This document shows positions 1-7,374 of a stretch of DNA of 64,000 nucleotides, in pieces. How positions within the stretch are numbered: the first letter of the stretch is position 1; every line of letters starts with the position of its first letter. The notes under the pieces are model-generated. The model saw only the letters and a list, made by a program, of their open reading frames with translations, had not been told where the DNA came from and did no database searches. Source of the stretch: Nocardioides sp. T2.26MG-1 (GTDB lineage: Bacteria; Actinomycetota; Actinomycetes; Propionibacteriales; Nocardioidaceae). Position numbers and translations under genes: made by a program. The stretch covers positions 481,928 to 545,927 of the forward strand of contig NZ_CATNLZ010000032.1 of NCBI RefSeq assembly GCF_950101795.1. The letters are read 5' to 3'.

Positions 1-651
1 GGCGACGTCGATCAGCTCGACGTCGGCGGGCAGCTCGCCGAGCAGCTCGCGCGGCGCGAGCCGGTCGGCCACCACCACGTCGGCCTCCATCAGTGCCTTG
101 CGGCCGGCCACGGACATCAGGTCGGGGTCGCCCGGGCCGCCGCCGACGAGCACCACGCCCGGCGACCGGTCGCGCTGGTGCCGCGCGACGATCGTGCCCT
201 CCCGCAGCCCCTCCAGGATCTCGTCGCGCACGGCCGCGGACCGTTGCGGCTCCCGCTGGCCGAGCACCGCCACGGTGACGCCCGCGTGCCGGCCGACCGC
301 GGGCGTCCAGGCGGTGGCCCGGGTGGCGTCGTCGGAGCGCACGCAGAAGATGCGCCGCGCCTCGGCGGCCTCGGACACCTGCTCGTTGACCGCCCGGTCG
401 TCGGTCGCGGCGACGACGTACCAGCTCTCGTCGAGGTCGGTGTCGGTGAACCCGCGTGGGTGCCAGGTCAGCTCCCCCGATCCGACCATGCCCTCGATCG
501 CGGGCGTCACCCGAGGGCTCACGACGTGCACGTCGGCGCCGGCCGCGATCAGGTGGGGCACCCGGCGCTGGGCGACGTGCCCGCCGCCGACCACCACGAC
601 CCGGCGCCCCGACAGCCGCAGCCCGGAGGGGTACGTCGTGTAGTCGTCCAT
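1..651 (-). CDS. cobA: Siroheme synthase / uroporphyrinogen-III C-methyltransferase (partial, 3' end off window)
   Basis: The reading frame runs off the left edge, so only the first 217 codons are visible. Residues about 17-30 form a Rossmann loop ([13 protein letters not shown]), as in precorrin-2 dehydrogenase/ferrochelatase domains. From about residue 162 a second domain starts with [17 protein letters not shown], the N-terminal signature of SAM-dependent uroporphyrinogen-III methyltransferase. This two-domain order is the CysG type: it methylates uroporphyrinogen III and oxidises precorrin-2 to sirohydrochlorin, for siroheme or cobalamin. The ATG at 651 has a GATGAT hexamer about 5 nt upstream, compatible with a leaderless transcript. 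The C-terminal part cannot be judged. Confidence 0.85.
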   Translation of the reverse strand, partial: MDDYTTYPSGLRLSGRRVVVVGGGHVAQRRVPHLIAAGADVHVVSPRVTPAIEGMVGSGELTWHPRGFTDTDLDESWYVVAATDDRAVNEQVSEAAEARRIFCVRSDDATRATAWTPAVGRHAGVTVAVLGQREPQRSAAVRDEILEGLREGTIVARHQRDRSPGVVLVGGGPGDPDLMSVAGRKALMEADVVVADRLAPRELLGELPADVELIDVA

Positions 652-752
652 CCGGACATCATCCCGGCCGCCGTGCTCACGACCGTGGCGGGCGTTCAGC
701 CACCGGACTACGTTGAAGGCGTTCCGCACTCTGAGCTAGCCCCAGGAGCGTC

Positions 753-1280
753 ATGAGCCTCGACCGACCCGTCAGCCCGAACCCCTACGACCTGCTGCCC
801 GCCGTCCCGTCGTTCACGGTGACGAGCACCGACGTCACCGACGGCCAGCCGCTGAAGGACGACCAGGTCGCCCACCTGGGCAACACCTCGCCCCAGCTGT
901 CCTGGGAGGGCGCACCCGAGGGCACCAAGAGCTACACGGTGACGTGCTTCGACCCGGACGCCCCGACGCCCAGCGGCTTCTGGCACTGGGTGCTGGTCGA
1001 CCTGCCGGCCGACGTGACGTCGCTCGACGCCGGTGCCGGCGACGAGGGCGGGACGCTCCCGGGCGGTGCGTTCATGTGCCGGAACGACGTCGGCACCAAG
1101 GCGTTCGGGGGCGCGGCACCGCCGCAGGGCGACCAGGTGCACCGGTACTTCTTCGTCGTGCATGCCGTGCGCGAGGAGTCCCTCGGCGTCGACTCGGACG
1201 CGTCGCCGGCGGTGGTGTCGTTCAACCTCGCGTTCAAGACCGCGGGGCGGGCGATCATCCACGGCACGTACCAACACTGA
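753..1280 (+). CDS. YbhB/YbcL family PEBP (Raf-kinase-inhibitor-like) protein
   Basis: The 175-residue protein has the PEBP family landmarks: [15 protein letters not shown] (the DPDxP ligand-pocket motif, near residues 67-81) and a later [10 protein letters not shown] strand. Length fits the bacterial YbhB/YbcL group. There is no signal peptide, so it is probably cytoplasmic. The biochemical role of bacterial PEBPs is poorly defined (small anionic ligand binding is known for the fold). The start is set by an AGGAG ribosome site about 6 nt before the ATG. It stands alone, divergent from the siroheme gene and convergent with the FMN reductase (2 bp between stops). Confidence 0.88.
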   Translation: MSLDRPVSPNPYDLLPAVPSFTVTSTDVTDGQPLKDDQVAHLGNTSPQLSWEGAPEGTKSYTVTCFDPDAPTPSGFWHWVLVDLPADVTSLDAGAGDEGGTLPGGAFMCRNDVGTKAFGGAAPPQGDQVHRYFFVVHAVREESLGVDSDASPAVVSFNLAFKTAGRAIIHGTYQH

Positions 1281-1282
1281 CG

Positions 1283-1876
1283 TCAGGCGCCGCGGAGCAG
1301 GTCCTCGAACGGCGTCGGGTCGTCGAACCCGTCCTCTACGGAGCGAGCCCGCCGGCGCGGTGCGCCCATGAGCAGCGTGGCCAGCTCGCCGGCGGCGCGC
1401 CCGACCCGCGCCTCCAGGCCGGGCTCGCCGAAGTCCTCGCTCGCCGCGAACACCCCGGTCGGCACCACGGTCGCGTGGAGGTAGGTGAACAGCGGTCGCA
1501 GCGCGTGCTCGAGGACCAGGGAGTGCCGCGCGGTCCCGGCGGTCGCGCCGATCAGGACCGGCATCCCGCTGAGCAGGTCGGGCTCGAGCACGTCGAAGAA
1601 CGTCTTGAACAGCCCGCTGTACGACGCCGAGAACACCGGCGTGACCGCGATCATCGCGTCGGCGTGGCGCACGAGCTCGACGGCCTCGGCCAGCTCACCG
1701 GAGGGGAAGCCGGTGAGCAGGTGGTCGGCGAGCGCGTGGGCGAGCGGTCGCAGCTCGACGACGTCGACCTCGACCGGCCCGTGCAGCGCGCCGACGGCGG
1801 CCCCGGCCAGCTGGTCGGCGAGGATCCGGGTCGATGAGGGCACGCTCATCCCGGCGCTGACCACGACGATCCTCAT
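1283..1876 (-). CDS. CE1759-type NADPH-dependent FMN reductase
   Basis: This 197-residue flavodoxin-like protein begins MRIVVVSAGMSVPSSTRILADQL, the strand-loop-helix that binds the FMN phosphate. It continues with MIAVTPVFSASYSGLFKTFFDVLE and a GATAGTARHSLVLEHALRPLFTYL block, all typical of the NADPH-dependent FMN reductase family. It should supply reduced FMN. The ATG overlaps the stop of the upstream luciferase-like monooxygenase by 4 bp (ATGA), so the two are co-translated and most likely form a two-component monooxygenase. The native substrate is unknown. Confidence 0.9.
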   Translation of the reverse strand: MRIVVVSAGMSVPSSTRILADQLAGAAVGALHGPVEVDVVELRPLAHALADHLLTGFPSGELAEAVELVRHADAMIAVTPVFSASYSGLFKTFFDVLEPDLLSGMPVLIGATAGTARHSLVLEHALRPLFTYLHATVVPTGVFAASEDFGEPGLEARVGRAAGELATLLMGAPRRRARSVEDGFDDPTPFEDLLRGA

Positions 1877-2997
1877 ACCGAGACCCCCGTGACGTCGTCG
1901 ACGGCGTGCAGCGTGGTGTCGTGCGGACCGCCGGCCGCGGCCACGAGCGAGCCGTGCGTCGGCGCCTCCGGCACGTGCGCCGGACGTCCCTCCGCGAAGC
2001 CCGCCCGCAGGTCGGGCAGGATCTCGCCCAGCAGGTCGAGCTGCTCGAGCACGGTCTGCAGGGGCAGCCCGGCGTGGTCGACGAGGAACAGCTGGCGCTG
2101 GTAGTCGCCGACGTACTCTCGGAAGCCGAGGGTGCGCTCGAGCACCTCCTGCGGCGACCCGACGGTCAGCGGGGTCTGCGAGGTGAAGTCCTCGAGGGAG
2201 GGCCCGTGGCCGTAGACGGGAGCGTTGTCGAAGTAGGGGCGGAACTCGCGGACCGCGTCCTGGCTGCTCTTGCGCATGAAGAACTGGCCGCCGAGCCCGA
2301 CGATCGCCTGGTCGGCGGTGCCGTGGCCGTAGTGCTCGAAGCGGCGCCGGTAGAGCGCGACCATCTGGCGGGTGTGGGACGCGGGCCAGAAGATGTGGTT
2401 GGAGAAGAAGCCGTCGCCGTAGTACGCCGCCTGCTCCGCGATCTCGGGAGTGCGGATCGAGCCGTGCCAGACGAACGGCGGCACGCCGTCGAGGGGCCGG
2501 GGGGTCGCGGTGAAACCCTGCAGCGGGGTGCGGAACCTGCCCTCCCAGCTCACGACGTCCTCGCGCCAGAGCCGGTGCAGCAGCGCGTAGTTCTCGATCG
2601 CCAGGTTGACGCCCTCGCGGATGTCCTTGCCGAACCACGGGTAGACCGGGCCGGTGTTGCCGCGGCCGAGCATGAGGTCCATCCGGCCGTCGGTGAGGTG
2701 CTGGAGCGTGCCGTAGTCCTCGGCGATCCGCACCGGGTCCGTGGTGGTGATCAGCGTCGTCGACGTCGAGAGGATGATTCGCTCGGTCTGCGCCGCGATG
2801 TAGGCCATCGTCGTGGTGGGCGAGGACGCCACGAACGGCGGGTTGTGGTGCTGGCCGACCGCGACCACGTCCAGGCCGACGTCCTCGGCCTTCTTCGCGA
2901 TCTCCACCTGCGCCTTGATGCGCTCGTGCTCGGACGGCGTGCGCCCGGTGGTGGGGTCGGTCGTCACGTCGCCGACGGAGAAGATCCCGAACTGCAT
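1873..2997 (-). CDS. CE1758-type FMN-dependent luciferase-like monooxygenase
   Basis: The 374-residue protein starts MQFGIFSVGDVTTDPTTGRTP and shows the luciferase-like TIM-barrel pattern: VGLDVVAVGQHH near residue 50, LMLGRGNTGPVYPWFG near 115, and FVWHGSIRTPEIAEQAAYYGDGFFSN near 175. The ATG at 2997 is chosen because the frame upstream of it has no family similarity and crosses the operator-like palindrome. Together with the FMN reductase it should oxidise a small substrate using FMNH2 and O2. What the substrate is cannot be read from the sequence. Confidence 0.9.
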   Translation of the reverse strand: MQFGIFSVGDVTTDPTTGRTPSEHERIKAQVEIAKKAEDVGLDVVAVGQHHNPPFVASSPTTTMAYIAAQTERIILSTSTTLITTTDPVRIAEDYGTLQHLTDGRMDLMLGRGNTGPVYPWFGKDIREGVNLAIENYALLHRLWREDVVSWEGRFRTPLQGFTATPRPLDGVPPFVWHGSIRTPEIAEQAAYYGDGFFSNHIFWPASHTRQMVALYRRRFEHYGHGTADQAIVGLGGQFFMRKSSQDAVREFRPYFDNAPVYGHGPSLEDFTSQTPLTVGSPQEVLERTLGFREYVGDYQRQLFLVDHAGLPLQTVLEQLDLLGEILPDLRAGFAEGRPAHVPEAPTHGSLVAAAGGPHDTTLHAVDDVTGVSV

Positions 2998-3024
2998 GAC
3001 CACTCGCTTCCTCGGAGCTGCCTT

Positions 3025-3053
3025 GGTTGAATGTCGAACTATCACATTCAACC
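3025..3053. promoter_or_regulatory. Perfect palindromic operator candidate before the monooxygenase pair
   Basis: A 10-bp perfect inverted repeat, GGTTGAATGT (3025-3034) and ACATTCAACC (3044-3053), is separated by 9 nt. It sits 28 bp upstream of the monooxygenase ATG (minus strand) and 47 bp before the divergent membrane-protein start. Its AT-rich half-sites contrast with the GC-rich surroundings and have the shape of a dimeric winged-helix (MarR-like) operator. No regulator gene lies next to it, so the cognate protein is unknown. Confidence 0.6.
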
Positions 3054-3099
3054 GGGGCGGGGACGGGGCTATTCCTCCCCGCGCTGGCAGCATGCACGC

Positions 3100-3684
3100 G
3101 TGACGAACCGCCGCTGCCCCGCCTGGGTGCCCGTGCTCGTGCTGCTCCTGACCGTGGTCCAGCTCGCGGTCGCGGAGTGGGTGCCCGGCATCGACCGGTT
3201 CGCGGACAAGGCGTTCGGCGCGCGGTTGATCGCCTATCCGCTGCTGATGCTGCTCACGCCGGTCCTCTGGTGGCTGGCCATCCGCCGGACGACGCCGCGG
3301 CCCGCGCCGCTGTACGGCGCGTTCACGCTGGTGATGGTGCCGTTCCTGGTGGACGTGACCGGGAACAGCCTCGACCTCTACGACGCGATCGGGTGGTGGG
3401 ACGACCTCAACCACTTCGCGAACTGGGCCCTGCTCCTGACCGGCATCGGGCTGATCGTCTGTCGTGACGTGCGTCCGCCGTGGGCCGTGGTCGTGCTCGT
3501 CGCCGGGCTCGGCGCCGTGCTGGCCATCGGGTGGGAGGTCGGTGAGTGGTTCACGTTCATCCGGCACGGCACCGAGATCGACACGGCCTACGAGGACACG
3601 CTGGGCGACGAGACGCTCGGCACCCTCGGGGCGCTGGTCGCCGGACTGGTCGTGGCGCGGGCTACCCGCGCGGTGTCGCGGTGA
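3100..3684 (+). CDS. DUF2238/YjdF-like integral membrane protein
   Basis: The 194-residue protein has about five to six predicted membrane spans, beginning with WVPVLVLLLTVVQLAVAEW. Conserved polar residues lie between helices: WWDDLNHFANW, GWEVGEWFTF and TEIDTAYEDTLGDETLGTLGAL, a pattern typical of the YjdF/DUF2238 family. The function of this family is not established. The GTG at 3100 is preferred because upstream codons lie in the palindrome and are not hydrophobic. The 3' end overlaps the convergent sortase gene by 23 bp. Confidence 0.75.
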   Translation: MTNRRCPAWVPVLVLLLTVVQLAVAEWVPGIDRFADKAFGARLIAYPLLMLLTPVLWWLAIRRTTPRPAPLYGAFTLVMVPFLVDVTGNSLDLYDAIGWWDDLNHFANWALLLTGIGLIVCRDVRPPWAVVVLVAGLGAVLAIGWEVGEWFTFIRHGTEIDTAYEDTLGDETLGTLGALVAGLVVARATRAVSR

Positions 3685-4303
3685 CGACGACGTTGCTCAG
3701 GTAGCGCTCGCCGTCCCAGTCCTCGCAGGTGACCAGCACCAGACGCCCGGGCACCTCCTGGCTGAACAGCCGGGTCGCGTGGTCCGCGATCCGGCCCTTG
3801 CTGAAGACGCGGACGCGGCGTACGTCGTAGCGCAGCGACCCGCGATCGGTGCGCACCACGACCAGGTCACCCGGCTCGAGGTCCTCGAGGTGGTCCAGCG
3901 CTCCGCCTCCGGTGTGCACGGTGTGGCCGGCCACGAGGGCGCTGCCCCGGGAGGCGCCCGGCTGGGCGCCGTCGGCCCACCACCCGAGTCGCTGCGGGTC
4001 GCTCGGCGGGACGAGCGTGCGCCCCGGGGCGCGCACCGGCAGCACCGGGGCGTCCACGTGTAGGGCCGGGATGCGGACTCGCTCGGGGTCACCCGGCTCG
4101 CGTGGCGCGCGGACGGGCCTCGCCGTCGACCCGGTCTCCGGGGACGCGCTGGGAGGGCCGGCCGGGTCGGCGGTCATGGCCTGCGTGCCACTGGTCTGCA
4201 CCCACCACAGCACCGCGCCGACCGCGATCAGCGCGGCGCCCGCCGCCGCCACCCAGCCGGGGTGGCGGCCGGTGGACGCCCTCTGCGTCCCTCCGTCAGG
4301 CAC
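3662..4303 (-). CDS. Class F sortase (cysteine transpeptidase)
   Basis: The 213-residue protein has an N-terminal membrane anchor (WVAAAGAALIAVGAVLWWV), a Pro/Ala-rich linker, and a sortase beta-barrel. The catalytic triad is visible: His127 in VAGHTVH, Cys193 in LVTCEDW and Arg200 in ERYLSNVVV. This is the actinobacterial class F arrangement. The protein should sit outside the membrane and join a sorting signal to the wall or another acceptor. It uses a GTG start that overlaps the stop of the upstream secreted-protein gene by 8 bp, so that protein is its probable substrate or partner. Confidence 0.9.
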   Translation of the reverse strand: MPDGGTQRASTGRHPGWVAAAGAALIAVGAVLWWVQTSGTQAMTADPAGPPSASPETGSTARPVRAPREPGDPERVRIPALHVDAPVLPVRAPGRTLVPPSDPQRLGWWADGAQPGASRGSALVAGHTVHTGGGALDHLEDLEPGDLVVVRTDRGSLRYDVRRVRVFSKGRIADHATRLFSQEVPGRLVLVTCEDWDGERYLSNVVVTATPRG

Positions 4304-5276
4304 GCGACCGGTTGCGCAGGACGATGCCGACCCCGGCCAGCACCAGGGCGAACGAGACCAGGGTCATCGGGAGCGGCGAGCGTGCCCACCCGGGCAGCGC
4401 CCCGTCGCCGGCGTCGACCGCGGTCGGCACCGCGGCGCTGGCCGCGACGTCGGCGGTGTCGCCGGTGGTCACATCGGCGGAGTCCGCCGTGTACGTCTCA
4501 CCCAGGACTCCCTGGTCGGCGGACGAGTGGACACCCCGGGCGCCGTTGGAGACGCCGCCGACGCCGGCGGCCGTCCCGCCGGCGGCACTCGGGCTCGGGG
4601 CGGCGCAGGGCTCGACCCAGAAGACCCTCGACTTCGTGTCGTTGCCCAGCGAGTGCGGCGTCGCCACGGTCAGCTTCACGTGGTAGCCCTGCTGCGGGTG
4701 CGGCTCTCCCTGGAACGTCACGGTGTAGGCCTGTCGACCGTCGAGGTCGGTGCCGCCGCCGGCGGCATCCCCGCCGACGAACACCTGGGCGGGAGCGGTC
4801 CCGCCCAGGACGACGTCCGAGGTCGGCGCCTGCGGCGCGAACGTGACGGTGGAGACGACGTCGGCTCCCTCGTCGAAGCCGAACCACGCGACGAGGAACG
4901 TGCATCCGGGCTGCGGGTTGTTGCTCGGGTGGCCGACCGCATCGCCGGGCCCGGCGATCTTGACCGTGCCGTTGTTGCCGGCCGGGTCGCCGTGGCCGCT
5001 CTTGGGGCCCTGGGCGCCCTGGTGCCCGTGGCCGGCCTGCTGCCCGGGCGCGTGGGTGTGTCCGTGGTGGCGGCCGTGGTTGCGCGTGGCCCGGTCCTTG
5101 GTCTTGTCCTTCTGCCGGCCGGGCGCCTGGTGCTCGTCCGTGGTCTGACCGAGGTGCTGCCCCTGGTCCGTGTGGTCGGACGTGGGGTCCGCGGCGGCAG
5201 CGCCTCCGAACGACCAGGTACCGAGAATGCCGACGGTGACGAGCGCGAGGGCGCGCAAACGTACCGAGTTCCCCAT
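4296..5276 (-). CDS. Secreted, C-terminally anchored surface protein with His-rich segment (sortase partner)
   Basis: The 326-residue protein has a classic signal peptide (ALALVTVGILGTWSFGGAAAA), then a His/Gly/Lys-rich low-complexity stretch (about residues 35-90, many HGH and HTH repeats). A beta-rich domain with two cysteines (PGCTFLVAWFGF and VFWVEPCA) follows, then an Ala/Gly/Thr linker. The end is a hydrophobic helix with a basic tail (LVSFALVLAGVGIVLRNRSRA). The tail looks like a sorting signal, but no canonical LPXTG is present; LPGWA at about residue 294 is the only similar pentapeptide. The His-rich region could bind metal. Overlap with the sortase supports a joint function. The function of the central domain is unknown. 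Confidence 0.75.
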   Translation of the reverse strand: MGNSVRLRALALVTVGILGTWSFGGAAAADPTSDHTDQGQHLGQTTDEHQAPGRQKDKTKDRATRNHGRHHGHTHAPGQQAGHGHQGAQGPKSGHGDPAGNNGTVKIAGPGDAVGHPSNNPQPGCTFLVAWFGFDEGADVVSTVTFAPQAPTSDVVLGGTAPAQVFVGGDAAGGGTDLDGRQAYTVTFQGEPHPQQGYHVKLTVATPHSLGNDTKSRVFWVEPCAAPSPSAAGGTAAGVGGVSNGARGVHSSADQGVLGETYTADSADVTTGDTADVAASAAVPTAVDAGDGALPGWARSPLPMTLVSFALVLAGVGIVLRNRSRA

Positions 5277-5370
5277 GAACTGCTCCGATGTCCAGGCCGC
5301 GATGAGCGGCGATCAGTCCCCAACGACCCGGAGGTTGCCTGTGGGTTACCCGCCGGAAACCTAGGACCCA

Positions 5371-5386
5371 AGTGGTCTAGACCGGT
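5371..5386. promoter_or_regulatory. DasR-type (dre-like) operator candidate
   Basis: The 16-mer AGTGGTCTAGACCGGT matches the consensus AGTGGTCTAGACCACT known for the GntR-family N-acetylglucosamine regulator DasR of Streptomyces at 14 of 16 positions. It includes the perfect core palindrome GGTCTAGACC (5374-5383). It lies 95 bp upstream of the secreted surface protein/sortase operon (minus strand). Whether a DasR homologue exists in this organism cannot be told from the window. Confidence 0.5.
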
Positions 5387-5392
5387 TGTGGG

Positions 5393-6514
5393 TCACACCC
5401 GAGCGAGGATCAGCACCGCGCGGTCGTCGTCGCCGCGGGCGACCCGGCGCACGATCCGCCTGGCCGCACCGTCGAACCCGTCGGCCACCGCGTCGCGGGC
5501 GGTCCGCTGCAGCCAGGCGATCCCCTGGTCGAGGTCTGAGCCGCGCGACTCGACCACGCCGTCGGTGTAGAACAGCAGCGCCTCTCCGGGCGCCAGCACG
5601 CCCGTGCTCGCCACCAGCTCGGGACGGCGGGTGATGCCGAGGGCGGTCCCGCGCGCGTTGTCGATGACCCACTCGTTCTGCGCCCCGCACCAGCGGAGCG
5701 CGGGCGGGTGGCCCGCGCTGACGATCGAGTAGCCACCGCCCTCCAGGTCGACCAGGACGTGCACCGCGGTGGCGAACGACTCGTCGGAGAACTGGCGCAG
5801 CAGGAACCCGTTGGCCGCCTCGAGAAGGGCGATGGGGGGCAGTGAGCCGATCAGCCCCCCGAGCGCACCGGCGAACTGCAGAGCCTCCGTGGCCGCGGCG
5901 ACCCCCTTGCCGCAGACGTCCACCAGGATCATCTCCAGGTGGCGGGCGTCGTCGTCGAGGTCGGCGACCAGGAAGTCGCCGGCGTACCCCGCGCCGTGGG
6001 CCGCGAGCATGGCCGACTGCGAGGTCCACCCGGCCGGCAGCGGCGGCACCTTGCCCTGAGCCTGGAGCCGGTCGCGCAGGTCGGCCAGCATCGCCTCGCC
6101 CAGGGATCCGGGCAGTCCGCTGCGCTGTCGACTCGACTGCAGGAGGAGCAGCATCGCGGCGACCACCATCGTCGCGAGCGCACTGAGCCGGACGCCGGAC
6201 ACCGGACCCTCGTGCAGGACCGCCCCGAAGGCGGCCGCCAGCGTGCACCCGGTCAGCACGAGCATCGGCACGAACCGGAGCAGCAGCATGCCGAGCAGGA
6301 GCCAGACGAAGTACGCCGTGAGCGGCATCAGCTCGTAGTGGTTGAGCGAGATGCCCAGCGAGACGACGACCCCGGCGAGGAGCACCGCGAGCGCGAGGGC
6401 CTGGCTGGACCGGCTGCCGGTGCGCCAGGCGGCCACCCGCTCGTTGACGCGCTCGTTGACGAAGCCCGCCGCTCGACGGACGGCGCCCGAGACCCCTGCC
6501 GCTCCTGCCACCAC
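5393..6514 (-). CDS. Membrane-anchored PP2C/SpoIIE-family Ser/Thr phosphatase
   Basis: This 373-residue protein has about four to five N-terminal membrane spans (residues about 38-130) followed by a SpoIIE/RsbU-type phosphatase domain. Metal-binding and core motifs are seen: GDFLVADLDDD, MILVDVCGKGVAAA, SAGHPPALRW, LLFYTDGVVE and GDDDRAVLIL. The aspartates in these motifs are the usual Mn/Mg ligands. Such proteins usually dephosphorylate anti-anti-sigma factors. No sigma, anti-sigma or STAS gene is adjacent, so the target is unknown. It is divergent from the chitosanase gene. Confidence 0.88.
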   Translation of the reverse strand: MVAGAAGVSGAVRRAAGFVNERVNERVAAWRTGSRSSQALALAVLLAGVVVSLGISLNHYELMPLTAYFVWLLLGMLLLRFVPMLVLTGCTLAAAFGAVLHEGPVSGVRLSALATMVVAAMLLLLQSSRQRSGLPGSLGEAMLADLRDRLQAQGKVPPLPAGWTSQSAMLAAHGAGYAGDFLVADLDDDARHLEMILVDVCGKGVAAATEALQFAGALGGLIGSLPPIALLEAANGFLLRQFSDESFATAVHVLVDLEGGGYSIVSAGHPPALRWCGAQNEWVIDNARGTALGITRRPELVASTGVLAPGEALLFYTDGVVESRGSDLDQGIAWLQRTARDAVADGFDGAARRIVRRVARGDDDRAVLILARV

Positions 6515-6588
6515 GCGAGCCTAGCGAGCGCGGCGGGCGCCGGAGCCCTCTCGTTCAGTTATCCACAGGACGACCTAGCCTCGGGTCC

Positions 6589-7374
6589 ATGAGATGGCTC
6601 GGACTCGTCCTCGTCGTGGTCCTGCTGCAGGGAGCGCCCGCGTCGGCGGGCGCGCCCACGGGCCTGGACCGGCCGGATCGCAAGGAGATCGCGATGCAGC
6701 TGGTGTCCAGCGCCGAGAACTCCTCGCTGGAGTGGCGCCGGCAGTTCCGCTACCTCGAGGACATCGGCGACGGGCGTGGCTACACCGGCGGGATCATCGG
6801 CTTCTGCTCGGGCACCGGCGACCTGCTCGAGCTCGTCGATCGCTACACCCATGACCACCCGAGCAACCCGTTGGCGCGCTTCCTCCCCGCGCTGCGCCGC
6901 GTCGACGGCACCGACTCGCACGAGGGGCTCGGCCGCCCGTTCGTCCGGGCCTGGCACCGTGCGGCCCGGGCCGCCGGGTTTCGGCAGGCCCAGGAGGCGG
7001 AGCGCGACCGCGTCTACTTCGACCCGGCGGTGCGGCGTGCCAGGTGGGACGGCCTGCGCACACTGGGGCAGTTCGTCTACTACGACGCCATCGTCGTGCA
7101 CGGGCCCGGCGCCGACGCGCTGAGCTTCGGCGGCATCCGCCGCGCGGCCATGCGGCACGCGGACACCCCGGCGGAGGGTGGGTCGGAGGCCCGCTACCTC
7201 GAGGCATTCCTGGCGGCCCGGAAGCGGGTGATGCGCACCGAGGAGGCGCACGAGGACACCTCGCGGATCGACACCGCGCAGCGCCGGTTCCTGCGCGAGC
7301 GCAACCTCGGTCTCCGGCCGCCGCTGACCTGGCACGTGTACGGCGACCGGTTCCACATCCCGGCTACGGCGTGA
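6589..7374 (+). CDS. csn: Secreted GH46 chitosanase
   Basis: A 261-residue protein with a signal peptide (LGLVLVVVLLQGAPASA) and a single GH46 domain. The family signature SSAENSSLEWRRQFRYLEDI is followed by GDGRGYTGGIIGFCSGTGDL. By comparison with the Streptomyces N174 enzyme (Glu22/Asp40), the catalytic pair is Glu43 and Asp61, with the same 18-residue spacing. It should endo-hydrolyse chitosan outside the cell to glucosamine oligomers. No carbohydrate-binding module is attached. TAGCCT at 6576-6581 ends 7 nt before the ATG, suggesting a leaderless mRNA. The 3' end overlaps the convergent permease gene by 11 bp. Confidence 0.93.
   Translation: MRWLGLVLVVVLLQGAPASAGAPTGLDRPDRKEIAMQLVSSAENSSLEWRRQFRYLEDIGDGRGYTGGIIGFCSGTGDLLELVDRYTHDHPSNPLARFLPALRRVDGTDSHEGLGRPFVRAWHRAARAAGFRQAQEAERDRVYFDPAVRRARWDGLRTLGQFVYYDAIVVHGPGADALSFGGIRRAAMRHADTPAEGGSEARYLEAFLAARKRVMRTEEAHEDTSRIDTAQRRFLRERNLGLRPPLTWHVYGDRFHIPATA

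Noticed and set aside
1873..3567. N-terminally extended form of the luciferase-like monooxygenase
   Set aside because: The extra 190 residues are low-complexity, antisense to the DUF2238-like gene and cross the operator palindrome. The family begins at MQFGIF (2997).
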